Counted from the stretch's first letter, positions 25,277 through 37,181 are shown. The stretch: 64,000 bases of DNA from Dactylosporangium siamense (GCF_016862795.1 NZ_BONQ01000077.1:62001-126000), one strand, 5' to 3'. Translations and numbers: made by a program. The notes: generated by a model from the sequence alone, not told the origin.

Positions 25277-25807
25277 CTACTGTCCGCTCATGGCGGCGGC
25301 CAGGCACAACCAGCCGACCGACCCGACGACCGTGACCGCGACCCACGGCAGCCCGGCCCGGATCGCCCGGTACTTCTGCATCGCGATGCGGGCGAGGACC
25401 TCGGCCGCCGCCCATGCCTCCCGGCACTGCCGCTCGGCCGGGGCGGGGACGGTCGGCGCTCGGCGCGCGCCGAGATCGGGCAGCACGAAGCGGTTTCCCG
25501 TCGGGCCGTCCGAGCCGGCGAGCCGCGGCATGAGGCAGCGGCCGAGATGCCATCCCGCGACCGAACCTCCGCCGATGATGGCGCCGGCCAGGCCGATCAT
25601 GCACGCGGCGGAGACCGCACCGCCACGCACCGAGGCCGCGACGAGGTCGGGCTGGTTGGCGGCCAGGGCCGCCGCGCCGACCAGGCCGGTCAGCAGCACC
25701 GCGGCTTTCGTGTCGGCGTGCTGGATGGCCGCCTGGGCGGCGGCGCCGACCGACACGGCGGTGCGCAGATCTTCCAGGGGTGTCAACGGTTCGGGTGTCT
25801 GGCTCAT
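25277..25807 (-). CDS. PycTM-like membrane protein (Pycsar effector domain)
   Basis: A 176-residue protein with three predicted membrane helices (about residues 35-50, 63-86 and 152-172). The stretch QHADTKAAVLLTGLVGAAAL (residues 29-48) carries the ADTKA motif before the first helix that marks the Pycsar effector/DUF5706 family, and EVLARIAMQKYRAIR before the last helix also fits. In Pycsar defence such proteins damage the membrane when cCMP or cUMP made by a uridylate or cytidylate cyclase accumulates. It is divergent from a cyclase-like gene, 176 bases away. Family membership is from recognition of motifs; binding of a nucleotide is not shown. Confidence 0.65.
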   Translation of the reverse strand: MSQTPEPLTPLEDLRTAVSVGAAAQAAIQHADTKAAVLLTGLVGAAALAANQPDLVAASVRGGAVSAACMIGLAGAIIGGGSVAGWHLGRCLMPRLAGSDGPTGNRFVLPDLGARRAPTVPAPAERQCREAWAAAEVLARIAMQKYRAIRAGLPWVAVTVVGSVGWLCLAAAMSGQ

Positions 25808-25983
25808 GCGTCCATCGCAGCCCGATCCCGCGCGAGGGATTGCCTCACATGACGGATTCCGGGACGTGCCGGCCGGATCCGGTCATGCCGTATTTCGACG
25901 GAATCTTCAGCGGCATCCATCGATATACAGGAGGCGCTGCCGGTGTTCGCCGTGCGGCGATCGACCGGTGAAAGGTGGCGGCG

Positions 25984-26804
<821 letters not shown>

Positions 26805-26808
<4 letters not shown>

Positions 26809-29006
26809 CGACCGCCGAGCACCCACAGCCACAACCGCAACCCCAGCCGGACCAGAGGCCCGACCAGAAGCCCGACCAGAAGCCCGACCCGGAGCCGCGG
26901 CCCAACCAGACCGGACCGGCCGCCACGGACCAGGGCGAGGACACCGACGACGCGGTACGGTCGCTGGCCGCGAACATGATCAGGTCCTACGGCATCCTGG
27001 ACTCGGAGTTCCTCGGGCCCTCGGCGATCGGACCGGGGTCGACCTCGATCGGCACGGTCCTCAACGTCGGCGCCGGCCTGGGACGGCGACGGTTCATCAA
27101 CCAGCCGCTGGACGAGGCGATGGTGTTGGAGCGGATCCACACCTACACCGCGACAGCCACGCCCGACCGCCTGGTCGAACGGCTCACCCGCCGCCCGGTC
27201 GCGTATCTCAGCGGGACCGCCGGCAGCGGACGGGTCACCGCCGCGCTGGTCGGACTGGCCCGCACCCACGGATCGGACCGGATCACCCAGCTGCGTCTCG
27301 TCGGCGACGACCCGATCCACGCGTACCTCTCCGACCGGACCCTGCTCAGGTCCGACTACGGGCACATCGTCGAGCTGGCCCGGACCGTCGAGCCGGAGCC
27401 GTCGGAGCTGGCGCAGCTGTCCGTGCTCGCCCGCGAGGCCCACGCCGCCGTCGTCCTCGTCGGAGCGGCCGAGACCAACAACCGGCAGCTGGTCGAGTAT
27501 CACGTCGAGCACGCCCGACCCGACCCGCGCGACGTCTTCCTCGTGTGGCTGGAGCGCTGGCTGGGCGACCGGGGGAGCTGCATCGACACATGCCCCACCT
27601 GCGAGGGCGAATGTGTCCGGCGATACGTCGAACGCTGCCGCACCCAACACCTGCGGCACCTGTCCGCGAACACCATGGCGGACGCCGTCCGGTTCGCGGC
27701 CCAGTTCGCCGAACTCGTGCCCGATGCCGCCGCCGCCGTCGACCTGCTCGCCGACCGGACCGCGCTGCGCGCCAAGGCCGTAGCGCTGCTGGAGGCGGCA
27801 CCGGCCCAGGACGGCGAGCGCCACGAGGCACACCGCGCCCGCCGCCTGGCGCAGCACCGCCGCGCCGCCCGCCTCGCGTTCGCCGTGTTCAACGGCTACC
27901 CGCTGACCAGAGTGTTCACGGCGACCGAAGCGCTCTGCCAGCGGCTCGACGAGGCAACCGGGCGTGGCTCGACCGACCGCACCGTCCTGGAACACAACCT
28001 CGACCACCTGCTCGACGGCATCCGCAACGACCTGCCCACCGACCAGGCGGGCCCGGCCGGTGCGGCCCGGATCGCCCGGCTCCGCCAGCCGGGCCTGGTC
28101 CGCGGCCTGCTCGACGTGGCATGGCACGAATACGACACCGCGCGTCAGCCGCTGCTGCGGTGGCTCGACGACCTGGTCGGGGCCGACGACGTCCGGCCCG
28201 TCGCCGCGGCCGCGGGTCTGCTGTGTGAATACGACTTCGGGCAGATCCGCCGGCACCTGCTGGAGAACTGGGCCGCGAGCAACACCCGGTCCCGGCGTGA
28301 AGCCGCCGCCCTGGCGTGCGAACTCGCGGTCCACAACCCCGAGCTGGCACCGCGGGTCCTGGCGTGCGTCGCGGGCTGGGTGGAGCAGGCGGGGAACCGT
28401 CGCGACACCGCGGTCCGCACCTACGCCACCAACACCTTCCGGCGCCGGTATCCGCTGGACGCGCTGGCGGTGCTGGAACGCGCGGCCCGCGACGACATGC
28501 AACGCACCAGCAACGCGATTCCCGTCGGTGTTCGGGGCATCTACACCACCAACGGTGCCGCGGTGGTGCAGCGGCTCGTCCGCTGGCCCGACTCCCCGGT
28601 CGCCAACCTGCGGACCATGGCCAGCCGATGCCTGCTGCAGCTGGCGGACATGGACAGCGACGCCGTCGGCGAAGCGGCGACCAAGGCCTGGCCGGCCCTC
28701 CTGCGGCAGACCGCCACGGGCGAGGTGTCGGCCGCCGACCACGCCAACCTCTGGCCGGGCGCGCTGCTCAACCCGGCGACCGCCCGGCAGGCGTGGTCGG
28801 TGTTCGAGCGCTGGATCGGTCTCGCCGCCGACGACACAGAGCTGACGAGCGCGCTGTGTGAACTCCTCGGCCACGTGCTGCGGGACGGCCCGATCAACCA
28901 GCGCGCTCGCTTCTACCTGCGGTGCTTCTGGCGGCGCAGCATGCCGGACAACCCGATCCTCGACACCGTCGACAGCATGCTGGGAGGCCGGCACCATGAC
29001 CACTGA
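26805..29006 (+). CDS. STAND-like NTPase with N-terminal signalling motif and helical repeats
   Basis: A 733-residue protein. The N-terminus is a Pro/Gln/Asp-rich low-complexity stretch, then GPSAIGPGSTSIGTV (residues 71-85), which matches the tail of the preceding protein. The NTPase region has a degenerate P-loop GTAGSGRV (137-144), with Arg for the usual Lys and Val for Ser/Thr. The rest is helical, with LVGDDPIHAYL, a cysteine cluster CIDTCPTCEGEC (about 259-270) that could bind zinc, and a C-terminal half resembling HEAT/ARM repeats. This looks like an NLR-like sensor or scaffold that has lost strong ATP binding. The ATG overlaps the cyclase-like stop (ATGA), and GGGGAG precedes it. Confidence 0.65.
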
Positions 29007-29796
29007 CTTCCACCGGAAAGAACAACCGACCGTGCCGACCGGAAAGGAATGGGTCCGCCGCCTGTCGGACTGGTGGCAACCAGCCGTCGGGGAACCAGAC
29101 GTCGAACCCGAGCTGACCGATTGCCGGCCCACCGCACCGATCGCCCTGGCAGCCAAGGGCGACGCCTTCGACTTCTCGGTGCGCCCGACCTTCGTCTGGC
29201 GCGCCAGACGCATGCACCGCACCCGGTTCGAGCACCTCATCGACCTGTACACCCCGGAGGTGCTGGACGCGCTGCGCCTCCGATCGGAGCGGGTGGCCCG
29301 CACGTTCGAACCGCATCGATCGCAGCACCTCGAACAGGAGCTCAACGCGCGGCTGCCGGCCATGGACTGGACCATGGGCCCGGCCGGTGAGCGGCTCACC
29401 TGCCGCCCGGAGGTGTTCGTGCTCCCGGATCCACGGGTCCGCGAAAGCATGCAGCCCTACTGGCGGCGGCGCATCGAGATGCAGGCGGACCACGACCTGG
29501 CCATGCGCCGCGCCGAGCTGACCCGCGAGCGCACCCGGGCCTGGTCGAAGGTCATGGAGGACCTGGAGGACGACCCGCGCAGCCGGCACGCGGCCTCCCT
29601 CGTCGAGCACGACGCGTTCGCGGAGGTGTTCACGGCGATGACCCAGGGCCGCAAGGACGAGCTGCTGAGGCTCATCGACCTGCTCGAGCAGGCCGGCCGC
29701 AGCTACAACGGGATCGGCCTGTACGAGTACGCCGAAGGTCTGGACGCCGCGCTCACCGACTACCGCAAACGAGCCGGAGAGGATAAACGCGCTTGA
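28996..29796 (+). CDS. SPFH-like/coiled-coil partner protein of the NTPase locus
   Basis: A 266-residue protein whose start overlaps the NTPase gene by 11 bases. After a variable N-terminus, the segment ALAAKGDAFDFSVRPTFVWRA (about residues 50-70) resembles the first strands of an SPFH/band-7 domain. A long charged helical region follows (RHRTRFEHLIDLYTPEVLDALRL.., and WRRRIEMQADHDLAMRRAELTRERTRAW), as in SPFH coiled coils, but with no membrane helix. SPFH-type proteins often form membrane-bound rings or scaffolds and occur in phage-defence loci. The assignment is tentative. It is the last gene of the three-gene plus-strand unit. Confidence 0.5.
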   Translation: MTTDFHRKEQPTVPTGKEWVRRLSDWWQPAVGEPDVEPELTDCRPTAPIALAAKGDAFDFSVRPTFVWRARRMHRTRFEHLIDLYTPEVLDALRLRSERVARTFEPHRSQHLEQELNARLPAMDWTMGPAGERLTCRPEVFVLPDPRVRESMQPYWRRRIEMQADHDLAMRRAELTRERTRAWSKVMEDLEDDPRSRHAASLVEHDAFAEVFTAMTQGRKDELLRLIDLLEQAGRSYNGIGLYEYAEGLDAALTDYRKRAGEDKRA

Positions 29797-29869
29797 TGGT
29801 CGGCGTGGGTTCCAACCTGGCAGGTCCCTGGGGGCATGTACACCGGTAGGGCCGGTCGGGAGGAGTCGC

Positions 29870-30382
29870 GTGGTCGACGAAGAAGGATTTCGGGAGTTCG
29901 TGCAGGCGCGGCTGCCGCGACTGTCGCGGGCCGCGTACCTGCTCGCCGGTGGGCACGCGCAGGCCGAGGACCTCCTTCAGGCCGCGCTGATCAAGGCGGC
30001 CCTGCACTGGGCGAAGGTCTCCGCGGCCGGGGACCCCGAGGCGTACATCCGCAAGATCCTCTACCACGAGCACGTGCGGACCTGGCGGCGGCGCAGGTTT
30101 CTCGAGCACACCACCGATGTTCTGCCGGAGACGGCGGGAGGCGACGAGACCGACCGCGCGGTGCTGCGGCTCGTGCTCGAACAGGCACTCGCGAAGCTCA
30201 CGCCGAAGCAGCGGGCGGTGGTCGTGCTGCGGTACTTCGAAGATCTCTCCGAAGCGGTGACGGCGCAGGTGATGGGTACCTCCGTCGGCACGGTCAAGAG
30301 CCAGACCAATCATGCGCTGTCCCGGCTGCGGACCCTCGCACCGGAACTCGCCGAACTCGTGGAGATGGAGGTGCGGTCGTGA
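29870..30382 (+). CDS. SigE-family ECF RNA polymerase sigma factor
   Basis: A 170-residue ECF sigma factor of the actinobacterial SigE (TIGR02983-like) group. Region 2 covers FREFVQARLPRLSRAAYLLAGGHAQAEDLLQAALIKAALHW..AYIRKILYHEHV, and region 4 covers LTPKQRAVVVLRYFEDLSEAVTAQVMGTSVGTVKSQTNHALSRLR. The GTG start is preceded by GGGAGGAG. The stop overlaps the start of the next gene (GTGA), whose membrane-anchored product is probably its regulator. Confidence 0.92.
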   Translation: MVDEEGFREFVQARLPRLSRAAYLLAGGHAQAEDLLQAALIKAALHWAKVSAAGDPEAYIRKILYHEHVRTWRRRRFLEHTTDVLPETAGGDETDRAVLRLVLEQALAKLTPKQRAVVVLRYFEDLSEAVTAQVMGTSVGTVKSQTNHALSRLRTLAPELAELVEMEVRS

Positions 30383-31770
30383 GGCGACTGGCCGAGACGC
30401 TCGAGGACGTCGCCGGGCAGGCGAAGCTGTACGACGTCACCTCCGCCGCCGTCCGTGGGGCGAACCGGCGCCGGCGGACCCGCACCTTCACGGCCAGCGC
30501 ACTGACCATCCTCGTGGTGACCTGCGTGCTGCTCAACGTGGCGATGTTCCTGCAACTCAACAACGGCGGGACCGGGCGGCCCGACCTCGGGCCCGGGCGG
30601 CAGAACGGGGAGCCGCCGGCCCTGGTCAAGGCGCTGCTCGACTCGCCCACCCGCGGGTCCCTGGCCGGTGACATCAACCTGCAGAAGGACGTGCTGGACC
30701 GGATCATCGCGGATCCCGACGCGTACGGGCTGCCCGGCGACCGGGCCAAGCTGCGGGTGCTGTTCGCCGGGGACATCCCCGGCAACCGGCGGCTCGTGAT
30801 CGTCGCCGGGGCCACGGGCGCGCCGCAGCTGGTCAACCTGACCGGCGGCAAAGGGGCGGCGGCGAAGAGCCTGAAGCTGACCGGGTGGTCCGATGTGGAC
30901 ACGCCGGTGGTCCGGGACGACTGGCGCGGCAACAGGGGCGACGAGGGGTTCGTGGTCATGTTCGGGCCGGCCGGGTATGACCTGTCGGTGTCGGATTCGC
31001 CGCGGTACCTGGCCGACGGCACGATCAAGCGCGAGTGGAAGGCCGAGCCGGCCGGGTACGTGGCCCGCGACACCAAGGCGGTGCCGAACGGGCTGCGGGT
31101 GCGCATCAGCCGGGACACGACCGTGCTCTACGAGGGTGCCGTCTTCCCGCCGGGCACGGCGCGGCGCGGGGCCGTCGACGTGAACCCCCTGCACGGGCGC
31201 GGCAAGCCCGCCCCGCGGGCCGCGGAGTATGCCGCCGACGCGCTCGCCTACAACACCGGGCTGACCGGGCCCGACATCCGATACGTGGTGCTGTGGAGCG
31301 ACGACTTCTGGGTCGAGGACCCGAACAAGGTCGGCACCGGCATGGGCCAGATCGCGACCGTGATGGCGCTGACCCCGGACGGCGGCGGGCCGTACCTCAC
31401 GCTCACCACCGACGCGAGCCCGGAGCCGAACTCGCGCACCCACCCGAACGCCGCGGGCGTGATCGGCGACCCCGAGAAGGCGCTCCTCGTCATGCGGTTG
31501 CCGCACTTCACCCAGGATCCGCTCGACACGCTGCAGATCGTCGCGCCACCGGCCGCGGTCCGCGCCGAGTTCGTCCGCCAGGGCGACGGCGCCGTCCTGG
31601 CGACCACGCCGCTGACCAACGGCGTCGGGCGGATCGAGCTGCCCGCGCCGGTCGAGGGCACGGTCCGCGCGTTCGACGCGAAGGGCGCCGTCGTGGCCGA
31701 GCGCGCCTACACCGACGCGTTCACCTACGGCGACTTCAGCAACGTCGAACCCCAGGTGCGGGGGTGGTGA
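30379..31770 (+). CDS. Membrane-anchored protein paired with the SigE-type sigma factor
   Basis: A 463-residue protein with a short cytosolic N-terminus (MRRLAETLEDVAGQAKLYDVTSAAVRGANRRRR), one membrane helix (about residues 36-58, FTASALTILVVTCVLLNVAMF) and a large outer domain without a recognised family. This topology and the overlapping start suggest an anti-sigma or sensor role for the upstream ECF factor. No zinc-anti-sigma HxxxCxxC motif is present, so the mode of control would differ from ZAS proteins. Confidence 0.75.
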   Translation: MRRLAETLEDVAGQAKLYDVTSAAVRGANRRRRTRTFTASALTILVVTCVLLNVAMFLQLNNGGTGRPDLGPGRQNGEPPALVKALLDSPTRGSLAGDINLQKDVLDRIIADPDAYGLPGDRAKLRVLFAGDIPGNRRLVIVAGATGAPQLVNLTGGKGAAAKSLKLTGWSDVDTPVVRDDWRGNRGDEGFVVMFGPAGYDLSVSDSPRYLADGTIKREWKAEPAGYVARDTKAVPNGLRVRISRDTTVLYEGAVFPPGTARRGAVDVNPLHGRGKPAPRAAEYAADALAYNTGLTGPDIRYVVLWSDDFWVEDPNKVGTGMGQIATVMALTPDGGGPYLTLTTDASPEPNSRTHPNAAGVIGDPEKALLVMRLPHFTQDPLDTLQIVAPPAAVRAEFVRQGDGAVLATTPLTNGVGRIELPAPVEGTVRAFDAKGAVVAERAYTDAFTYGDFSNVEPQVRGW

Positions 31771-31788
31771 TCGACTACCGTGCGGGGC

Positions 31789-32955
31789 ATGCTGACGCAC
31801 GAGGTCGAGACGGACGCGGCGGGGTTCATCCGCACGCAGGTGGCGTTGGGCAAGCGGGACTGCGCGACGATCGTCGCGGACACCGTCGAGTTCCTGCACG
31901 GCTACGGGGATCCCGACGAGCTGCGGGCGCTCGCGTGGCGCCTCGTCGGGCCGCGGTTCGCCGAGCACCTGGAGGCGCAGGCGACCTGGCCGGAGCGCAC
32001 CGACAGCGACCGGCTCACCGACGCGTTCCGGGCGCTCGACGCGGCCGGGATCGTCGCCCGGGAGGACTTCGCCTGCTGCCAGAACTGCGGCGTGAGCGAG
32101 ATCGGCGCCGAGGCGACCGAGGCGGCACCGGCCCGCGGCTACGTGTTCTACCACCTGCAGGACGCCGAGCGGGCGGCCGAGGGCGGCAGCCTGTGGCTCG
32201 CCTATGGCCTCTTCGACCCGTCCGGTGACCAGGCCGCCGCCGGTGCGGAGGTGGTTGCCGCGGTGCGGGCACAGGGCCTGCACGTGGACTGGGACGGCTC
32301 CGCCGGCCAGCGCATCCACGTCCGGCTGAAATGGGCGCGGCGCCGCGCCGGGCGGCTGGCCGCGTACGTGACCGGGCTCGCGGGGACCGACGTCGCCGTC
32401 GAGGTGACCAAGGGCCGGCTCCGGCTCCCGCCGGCGATGGACGTCGCCGTGGTGACGCAGCTCCTGCTGCCGTGGCTGCCCGAGGGCGTGCGGGTGAAAG
32501 TCGGCGCGCTGGTCGTACACCGGGAGCACCACCGGCTCGTGAGCGACGACGGCAGGGCGGTGGGGCGCTTCGACGGGCTGCGGCTCATCCGCGGTGAGGA
32601 AGCCGTGGCCGGTGAGGAGCCGGGGCTGCTCGACGTGACGTATGAGTACCTGCCGACCGGACCCTCGGAGGGCGCGAGCCGGCCGATGGTGCTGCCCGAG
32701 CTGCTCGACGTGGTGCGGCGGCTGCCGACGCGCACCGACTCGTGGCTGTCGGCGATCAGTGCCACCGGCGGCATCGTGCAGATGCGCTACGAGGACGGCC
32801 GGCTGTGGCTGGAGACTCCGCATCCGGACGAAGGTGCCGCGACCGGCAAGCACGCCAGCCTGGAGGAGGCGGAGCGCATGCTCACCGTCCTGGCCACCGA
32901 GGACCGGGTGGCGATCGCCGAGCTCGACGGGGTGACCACACAACGCTGGCACTGA
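31789..32955 (+). CDS. DUF6891-like hypothetical protein
   Basis: A 388-residue soluble protein. The N-terminal half has CATIVADTVEFLHGY, AGIVAREDFACCQNCGVSEIGAE and GYVFYHLQDAERAAEGGSLWLAYG, which I recognise as the DUF6891 family of actinobacteria; the CCQNC cysteines might bind metal. The C-terminal 160 residues form a second domain (WLSAISATGGIVQMRYEDGRLWLE..) of unknown type. It begins 18 bases after the preceding gene; a GTG at 31780 would add three residues. Confidence 0.7.
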   Translation: MLTHEVETDAAGFIRTQVALGKRDCATIVADTVEFLHGYGDPDELRALAWRLVGPRFAEHLEAQATWPERTDSDRLTDAFRALDAAGIVAREDFACCQNCGVSEIGAEATEAAPARGYVFYHLQDAERAAEGGSLWLAYGLFDPSGDQAAAGAEVVAAVRAQGLHVDWDGSAGQRIHVRLKWARRRAGRLAAYVTGLAGTDVAVEVTKGRLRLPPAMDVAVVTQLLLPWLPEGVRVKVGALVVHREHHRLVSDDGRAVGRFDGLRLIRGEEAVAGEEPGLLDVTYEYLPTGPSEGASRPMVLPELLDVVRRLPTRTDSWLSAISATGGIVQMRYEDGRLWLETPHPDEGAATGKHASLEEAERMLTVLATEDRVAIAELDGVTTQRWH

Positions 32956-33067
32956 CGCCCGGTTCACCGCCCGCGTGTCGCGGTCATGACATCGGTGCTG
33001 GTGAACGGGGTCCTGGCGGCAGGCGTGCCCATGGGTGTCCGCAACACACACATGGGAGGTCAGTGTC

Positions 33068-33679
33068 ATGGGAATCGGAAAAGGTCTTGCCCTGCTGACG
33101 GTCGGTGCGGTCGCGGGGGCCGTGGCGATCGCCGGGTTCGGTGCCGTCAATGGGGACATCGCGTTCGACAAGGTCGGCGACTACACGTCCACCGGCAAGA
33201 AGGCCGAGGTCGTGAAGTTCAAGCTGGCGCCGAGCTCGGAGCAGCTCGCCAAGTGCCTGCCGAAGGTCAAGGTCGACGTCAGCGTGACCCTGGAGACCGA
33301 CGTGAAGGGCTTCGACGTCGTCGACGTCAGCGTCACCGGCGGGCCGGCGAACACCGCGTTCACCGTGTTCCTGCTGGAGGTCCCGGCGGCGCCGTTCGGT
33401 GCGGCCGAATACATCGGCGACGTCTTCACCGACAAGTACGGCAAGGGCCGCACCGAGCTGCGGGTCATCGCCGAGGAGGCGTTCTCCTCGACGCTCGTGG
33501 GCAAGGAACGGGTCCGCAAGGAGCTCGGCCACATGGGCATGTGGTTCGCCGACCCGGCCGGCGACGACTTCTGCCTCGGCGCCGGAAACGGCGCGGTCAC
33601 CCCGTTCGACGGCGACAACGAGGCCGGCGTCCAGGTCTTCAACTCCGTGCCCAGCCTGCCGAAGGCACCCCTGCCGTAA
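33068..33679 (+). CDS. Hypothetical exported protein
   Basis: A 203-residue protein with an N-terminal hydrophobic segment (GLALLTVGAVAGAVAIAGFGAV) that could be a signal peptide or anchor. The remainder is beta-rich, with two cysteines (KCLPK, FCLG) that may pair. No family is recognised. GGGAGG lies eight bases before the ATG. A 112-base untranslated gap separates it from the upstream gene, and the sigma factor gene follows after 37 bases. Confidence 0.75.
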   Translation: MGIGKGLALLTVGAVAGAVAIAGFGAVNGDIAFDKVGDYTSTGKKAEVVKFKLAPSSEQLAKCLPKVKVDVSVTLETDVKGFDVVDVSVTGGPANTAFTVFLLEVPAAPFGAAEYIGDVFTDKYGKGRTELRVIAEEAFSSTLVGKERVRKELGHMGMWFADPAGDDFCLGAGNGAVTPFDGDNEAGVQVFNSVPSLPKAPLP

Positions 33680-33716
33680 ATCGGGAACTCCGGCTCCGTG
33701 GCGGACAGTACATGGC

Positions 33717-34325
33717 GTGGAACTGCCAACACGGGGACAGCTGCGCGCCGGTGAGCCGGCGGCCTTCGGGCTGCTGTTCGACGCGTACGCCGGCGCGGTG
33801 TATCAGCACGCGGTCCGCAGGACCGGGGACCGGGGCGCGGCCGAGGAGGCCGTGTCGCTGACGTTCCTCGAGGCCTGGCGGTTACGGGAGCGGCTGCTGC
33901 CCGAGGGCGGCAGCTGCCTGCCGTGGCTGCTCGGGATCGCCACGAACGTGCTGCGCAACCTGTCGCGGGCGGCGCGCCGGCACCGGGAGGCGTTGCAGCG
34001 GCTGCCACCCCGGCCCAGCGTGCCGGACTTCGCGGACGACCTGGTCGCCCGGATGCACGACGCGTCCCGGCTGGCGGCCGCACGCCGGGCGCTGGCGAAG
34101 CTGCGCAGCGCCGAGCGGGACGTGTTCATGCTGTGCGTCTGGAGCGGCCTGGACTACGCGGCGGCGGCCGAAGCGCTCGGGGTGCCGGTCGGCACCGTCC
34201 GGTCGCGGCTGTCCCGGTCGCGGGAGAAGCTCCGGAAACTCCTCGACGCCGACCTGGAACCCGGCTCCGGGGACGGACAGATCCAGGGCGACCGTATCCC
34301 GTCTCTCAAGGAGCCGCGCCGATGA
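33717..34325 (+). CDS. ECF-type RNA polymerase sigma factor
   Basis: A 202-residue sigma-70-family protein. Region 2 is FGLLFDAYAGAVYQHAVRRTGDRGAAEEAVSLTFLEAWR..CLPWLLGIATNVLRNL, and region 4 is LRSAERDVFMLCVWSGLDYAAAAEALGVPVGTVRSRLSRSREKLRKLL. The GTG at 33717 gives a normal N-terminus. The stop overlaps the next start (ATGA), and the next gene is a CU044_5270-type protein, a common partner of this sigma group in actinomycetes. Confidence 0.9.
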   Translation: MELPTRGQLRAGEPAAFGLLFDAYAGAVYQHAVRRTGDRGAAEEAVSLTFLEAWRLRERLLPEGGSCLPWLLGIATNVLRNLSRAARRHREALQRLPPRPSVPDFADDLVARMHDASRLAAARRALAKLRSAERDVFMLCVWSGLDYAAAAEALGVPVGTVRSRLSRSREKLRKLLDADLEPGSGDGQIQGDRIPSLKEPRR

Positions 34326-35239
34326 ACGACCTCTCCCAGTTGTTGCCCGCGCCGGCGACACCCGACCTGCCCGACGACCGGCACCGGTTGCTGAAAGACC
34401 ACCTGCTGCGGGAGATCCGTGCCGGCAAACCCGTGCGCCGGCGGCGGCTGGTCCTGGTGGCGGCGGCCGTGGCGGTCGTGGGGCTGGCGGGGGCAGGGGC
34501 GTTCGTGGCGCTGCGGGCGCCGCAGACCCGGCCCGTCATGGTGATCGCGGTCCAGGAGGGCGACGCCGGCGCGGTCCAGCAGCTCCTGGACCGGATCGCG
34601 CTCGCCGCGGCGGGGCAGTCGCCGGTGAGCGTCGCGCCGGGGCAGTTCCTGTACATCAAGAGCAAAGTGGCGTTCGCGGAGTTCGGCGGAAAGAGCGTCC
34701 GGATGGACCCGCTGCACGACCGGCAGATCTGGCTGTCGCAGGACCCGAAGCAGCCCGGCCTGCTGAAGGAGGGCGGCAGGACGATCAAGCTCGACGCCGG
34801 CCACCGGACGAACGAGGAAATCGTCGGCAACCTGCCGACCGACCCGGCCGCGCTGCTGGCCAAGGCGTACGCGGACACGCAGGGCCAGGGCAACGGCCGG
34901 GACCAGGAGGCGTTCGCCTACGTCGGCGACCACCTGTTCGAGTCGCTGCCGAGCCCGGCGGTGAGCGCCGCGCTGTATCGGGCGGCCGCCCTGATCCCCG
35001 GCGTGGTGACGATCGACGACGCGGTCGACGCGATCGGCCGGCACGGGGTCGCGGTGGGCCGGACCGACGAGGCGAACGGCATCCGGCACGAATGGATCTT
35101 CGATCGGGAGACGTTCGCCTACCTCGGGGAGCGGGAGTACGCGGTGCGCGACGGCAACGGCATGACGGCCGGCACGGTCATCGGCATCACCGCAGTCCTG
35201 CAGCGCGCCGTCGTCGACCGAGCCGGCCGGACACCGTAA
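34322..35239 (+). CDS. CU044_5270-family membrane protein
   Basis: A 305-residue protein with a cytosolic N-terminus (PDDRHRLLKDHLLREIRAGKPVRRRR), a membrane helix (about residues 41-65, LVLVAAAVAVVGLAGAGAFVAL) and an outer domain with family landmarks: APGQFLYIKSK, QIWLSQD, LPTDPAALLAKAY, HLFESLPSPAVSAALYRAAALIPGV. Translation is coupled to the sigma factor gene by ATGA, so a role in regulating that factor is likely. Confidence 0.88.
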   Translation: MNDLSQLLPAPATPDLPDDRHRLLKDHLLREIRAGKPVRRRRLVLVAAAVAVVGLAGAGAFVALRAPQTRPVMVIAVQEGDAGAVQQLLDRIALAAAGQSPVSVAPGQFLYIKSKVAFAEFGGKSVRMDPLHDRQIWLSQDPKQPGLLKEGGRTIKLDAGHRTNEEIVGNLPTDPAALLAKAYADTQGQGNGRDQEAFAYVGDHLFESLPSPAVSAALYRAAALIPGVVTIDDAVDAIGRHGVAVGRTDEANGIRHEWIFDRETFAYLGEREYAVRDGNGMTAGTVIGITAVLQRAVVDRAGRTP

Positions 35240-35243
35240 AGCG

Positions 35244-36728
<1,485 letters not shown>

Positions 36729-36770
36729 TTACGTGACTGGCGCCTCAGGCAGGTGACGGCCGTCACACCG

Positions 36771-36798
36771 TGTCACGTCCGGGGCTCCGGGTTCCGTC
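36771..36798 (+). promoter_or_regulatory. Predicted ECF41-type promoter of the doxX-sigJ unit
   Basis: TGTCACG (36771-36777), a 17-base spacer and CGTC (36795-36798) match the promoter described for ECF41 sigma factors (TGTCACA, spacer of about 16, CGTC). It lies 36 bases before the DoxX-type gene, which is followed by an ECF41-type sigma gene, so autoregulation is likely. A perfect palindrome GTGACGGCCGTCAC (36753-36766) lies just upstream. Confidence 0.6.
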
Positions 36799-36833
36799 TC
36801 GCGGTGGTCATCCACTGTGTAGGGAGTTGCGCC

Positions 36834-37172
36834 ATGTCCGTCGCCTTCACCGCCGTCACCGTTGCCGCCGCGCTCTGGGTCGGCTTCTCGGCCTTCTCGG
36901 TGTTCACCCGCGCGAAGTGGGTGGTCGAGCCCCTCGCCGCGTACGGCGTCCCCACCTCCTGGTGGACCTGGCTCGGCCTGGCCAAGGCCGCCGGCGCCGT
37001 GGGCCTGCTGGTCGGCCTGTTCGTCCCGGCCGTCGGGGTCGCGGCCACCGTCGGCCTGGTCCTCTACTTCACCGGCGCCGTCATCACAGTGCTGCGGGCC
37101 CGCTCGTTCTCGCACGTGCCGTTTCCGCTGATGTACCTGGCCCCGGTGGTCGTCGCGTACCTGCTCGGCTAG
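36834..37172 (+). CDS. DoxX-like small membrane protein
   Basis: A 112-residue protein with four membrane helices, for example VTVAAALWVGFSAFSVF, GLAKAAGAVGLLVGLFVPAVGVAA and VGLVLYFTGAVITVL. The order and spacing fit DoxX-like proteins, which are linked to redox or thiol stress. AGGGAG precedes the ATG. DoxX, carboxymuconolactone-decarboxylase and oxidoreductase genes are the usual neighbours of ECF41 sigma factors, and such a factor follows 9 bases downstream. Confidence 0.85.
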   Translation: MSVAFTAVTVAAALWVGFSAFSVFTRAKWVVEPLAAYGVPTSWWTWLGLAKAAGAVGLLVGLFVPAVGVAATVGLVLYFTGAVITVLRARSFSHVPFPLMYLAPVVVAYLLG

Positions 37173-37181
37173 AACTTGATC

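Noticed and set aside
30310-33171. A 953-codon minus-strand frame
   Set aside because: Antisense to the sigma-factor partner and DUF6891 genes; shadow of GC-rich third positions.
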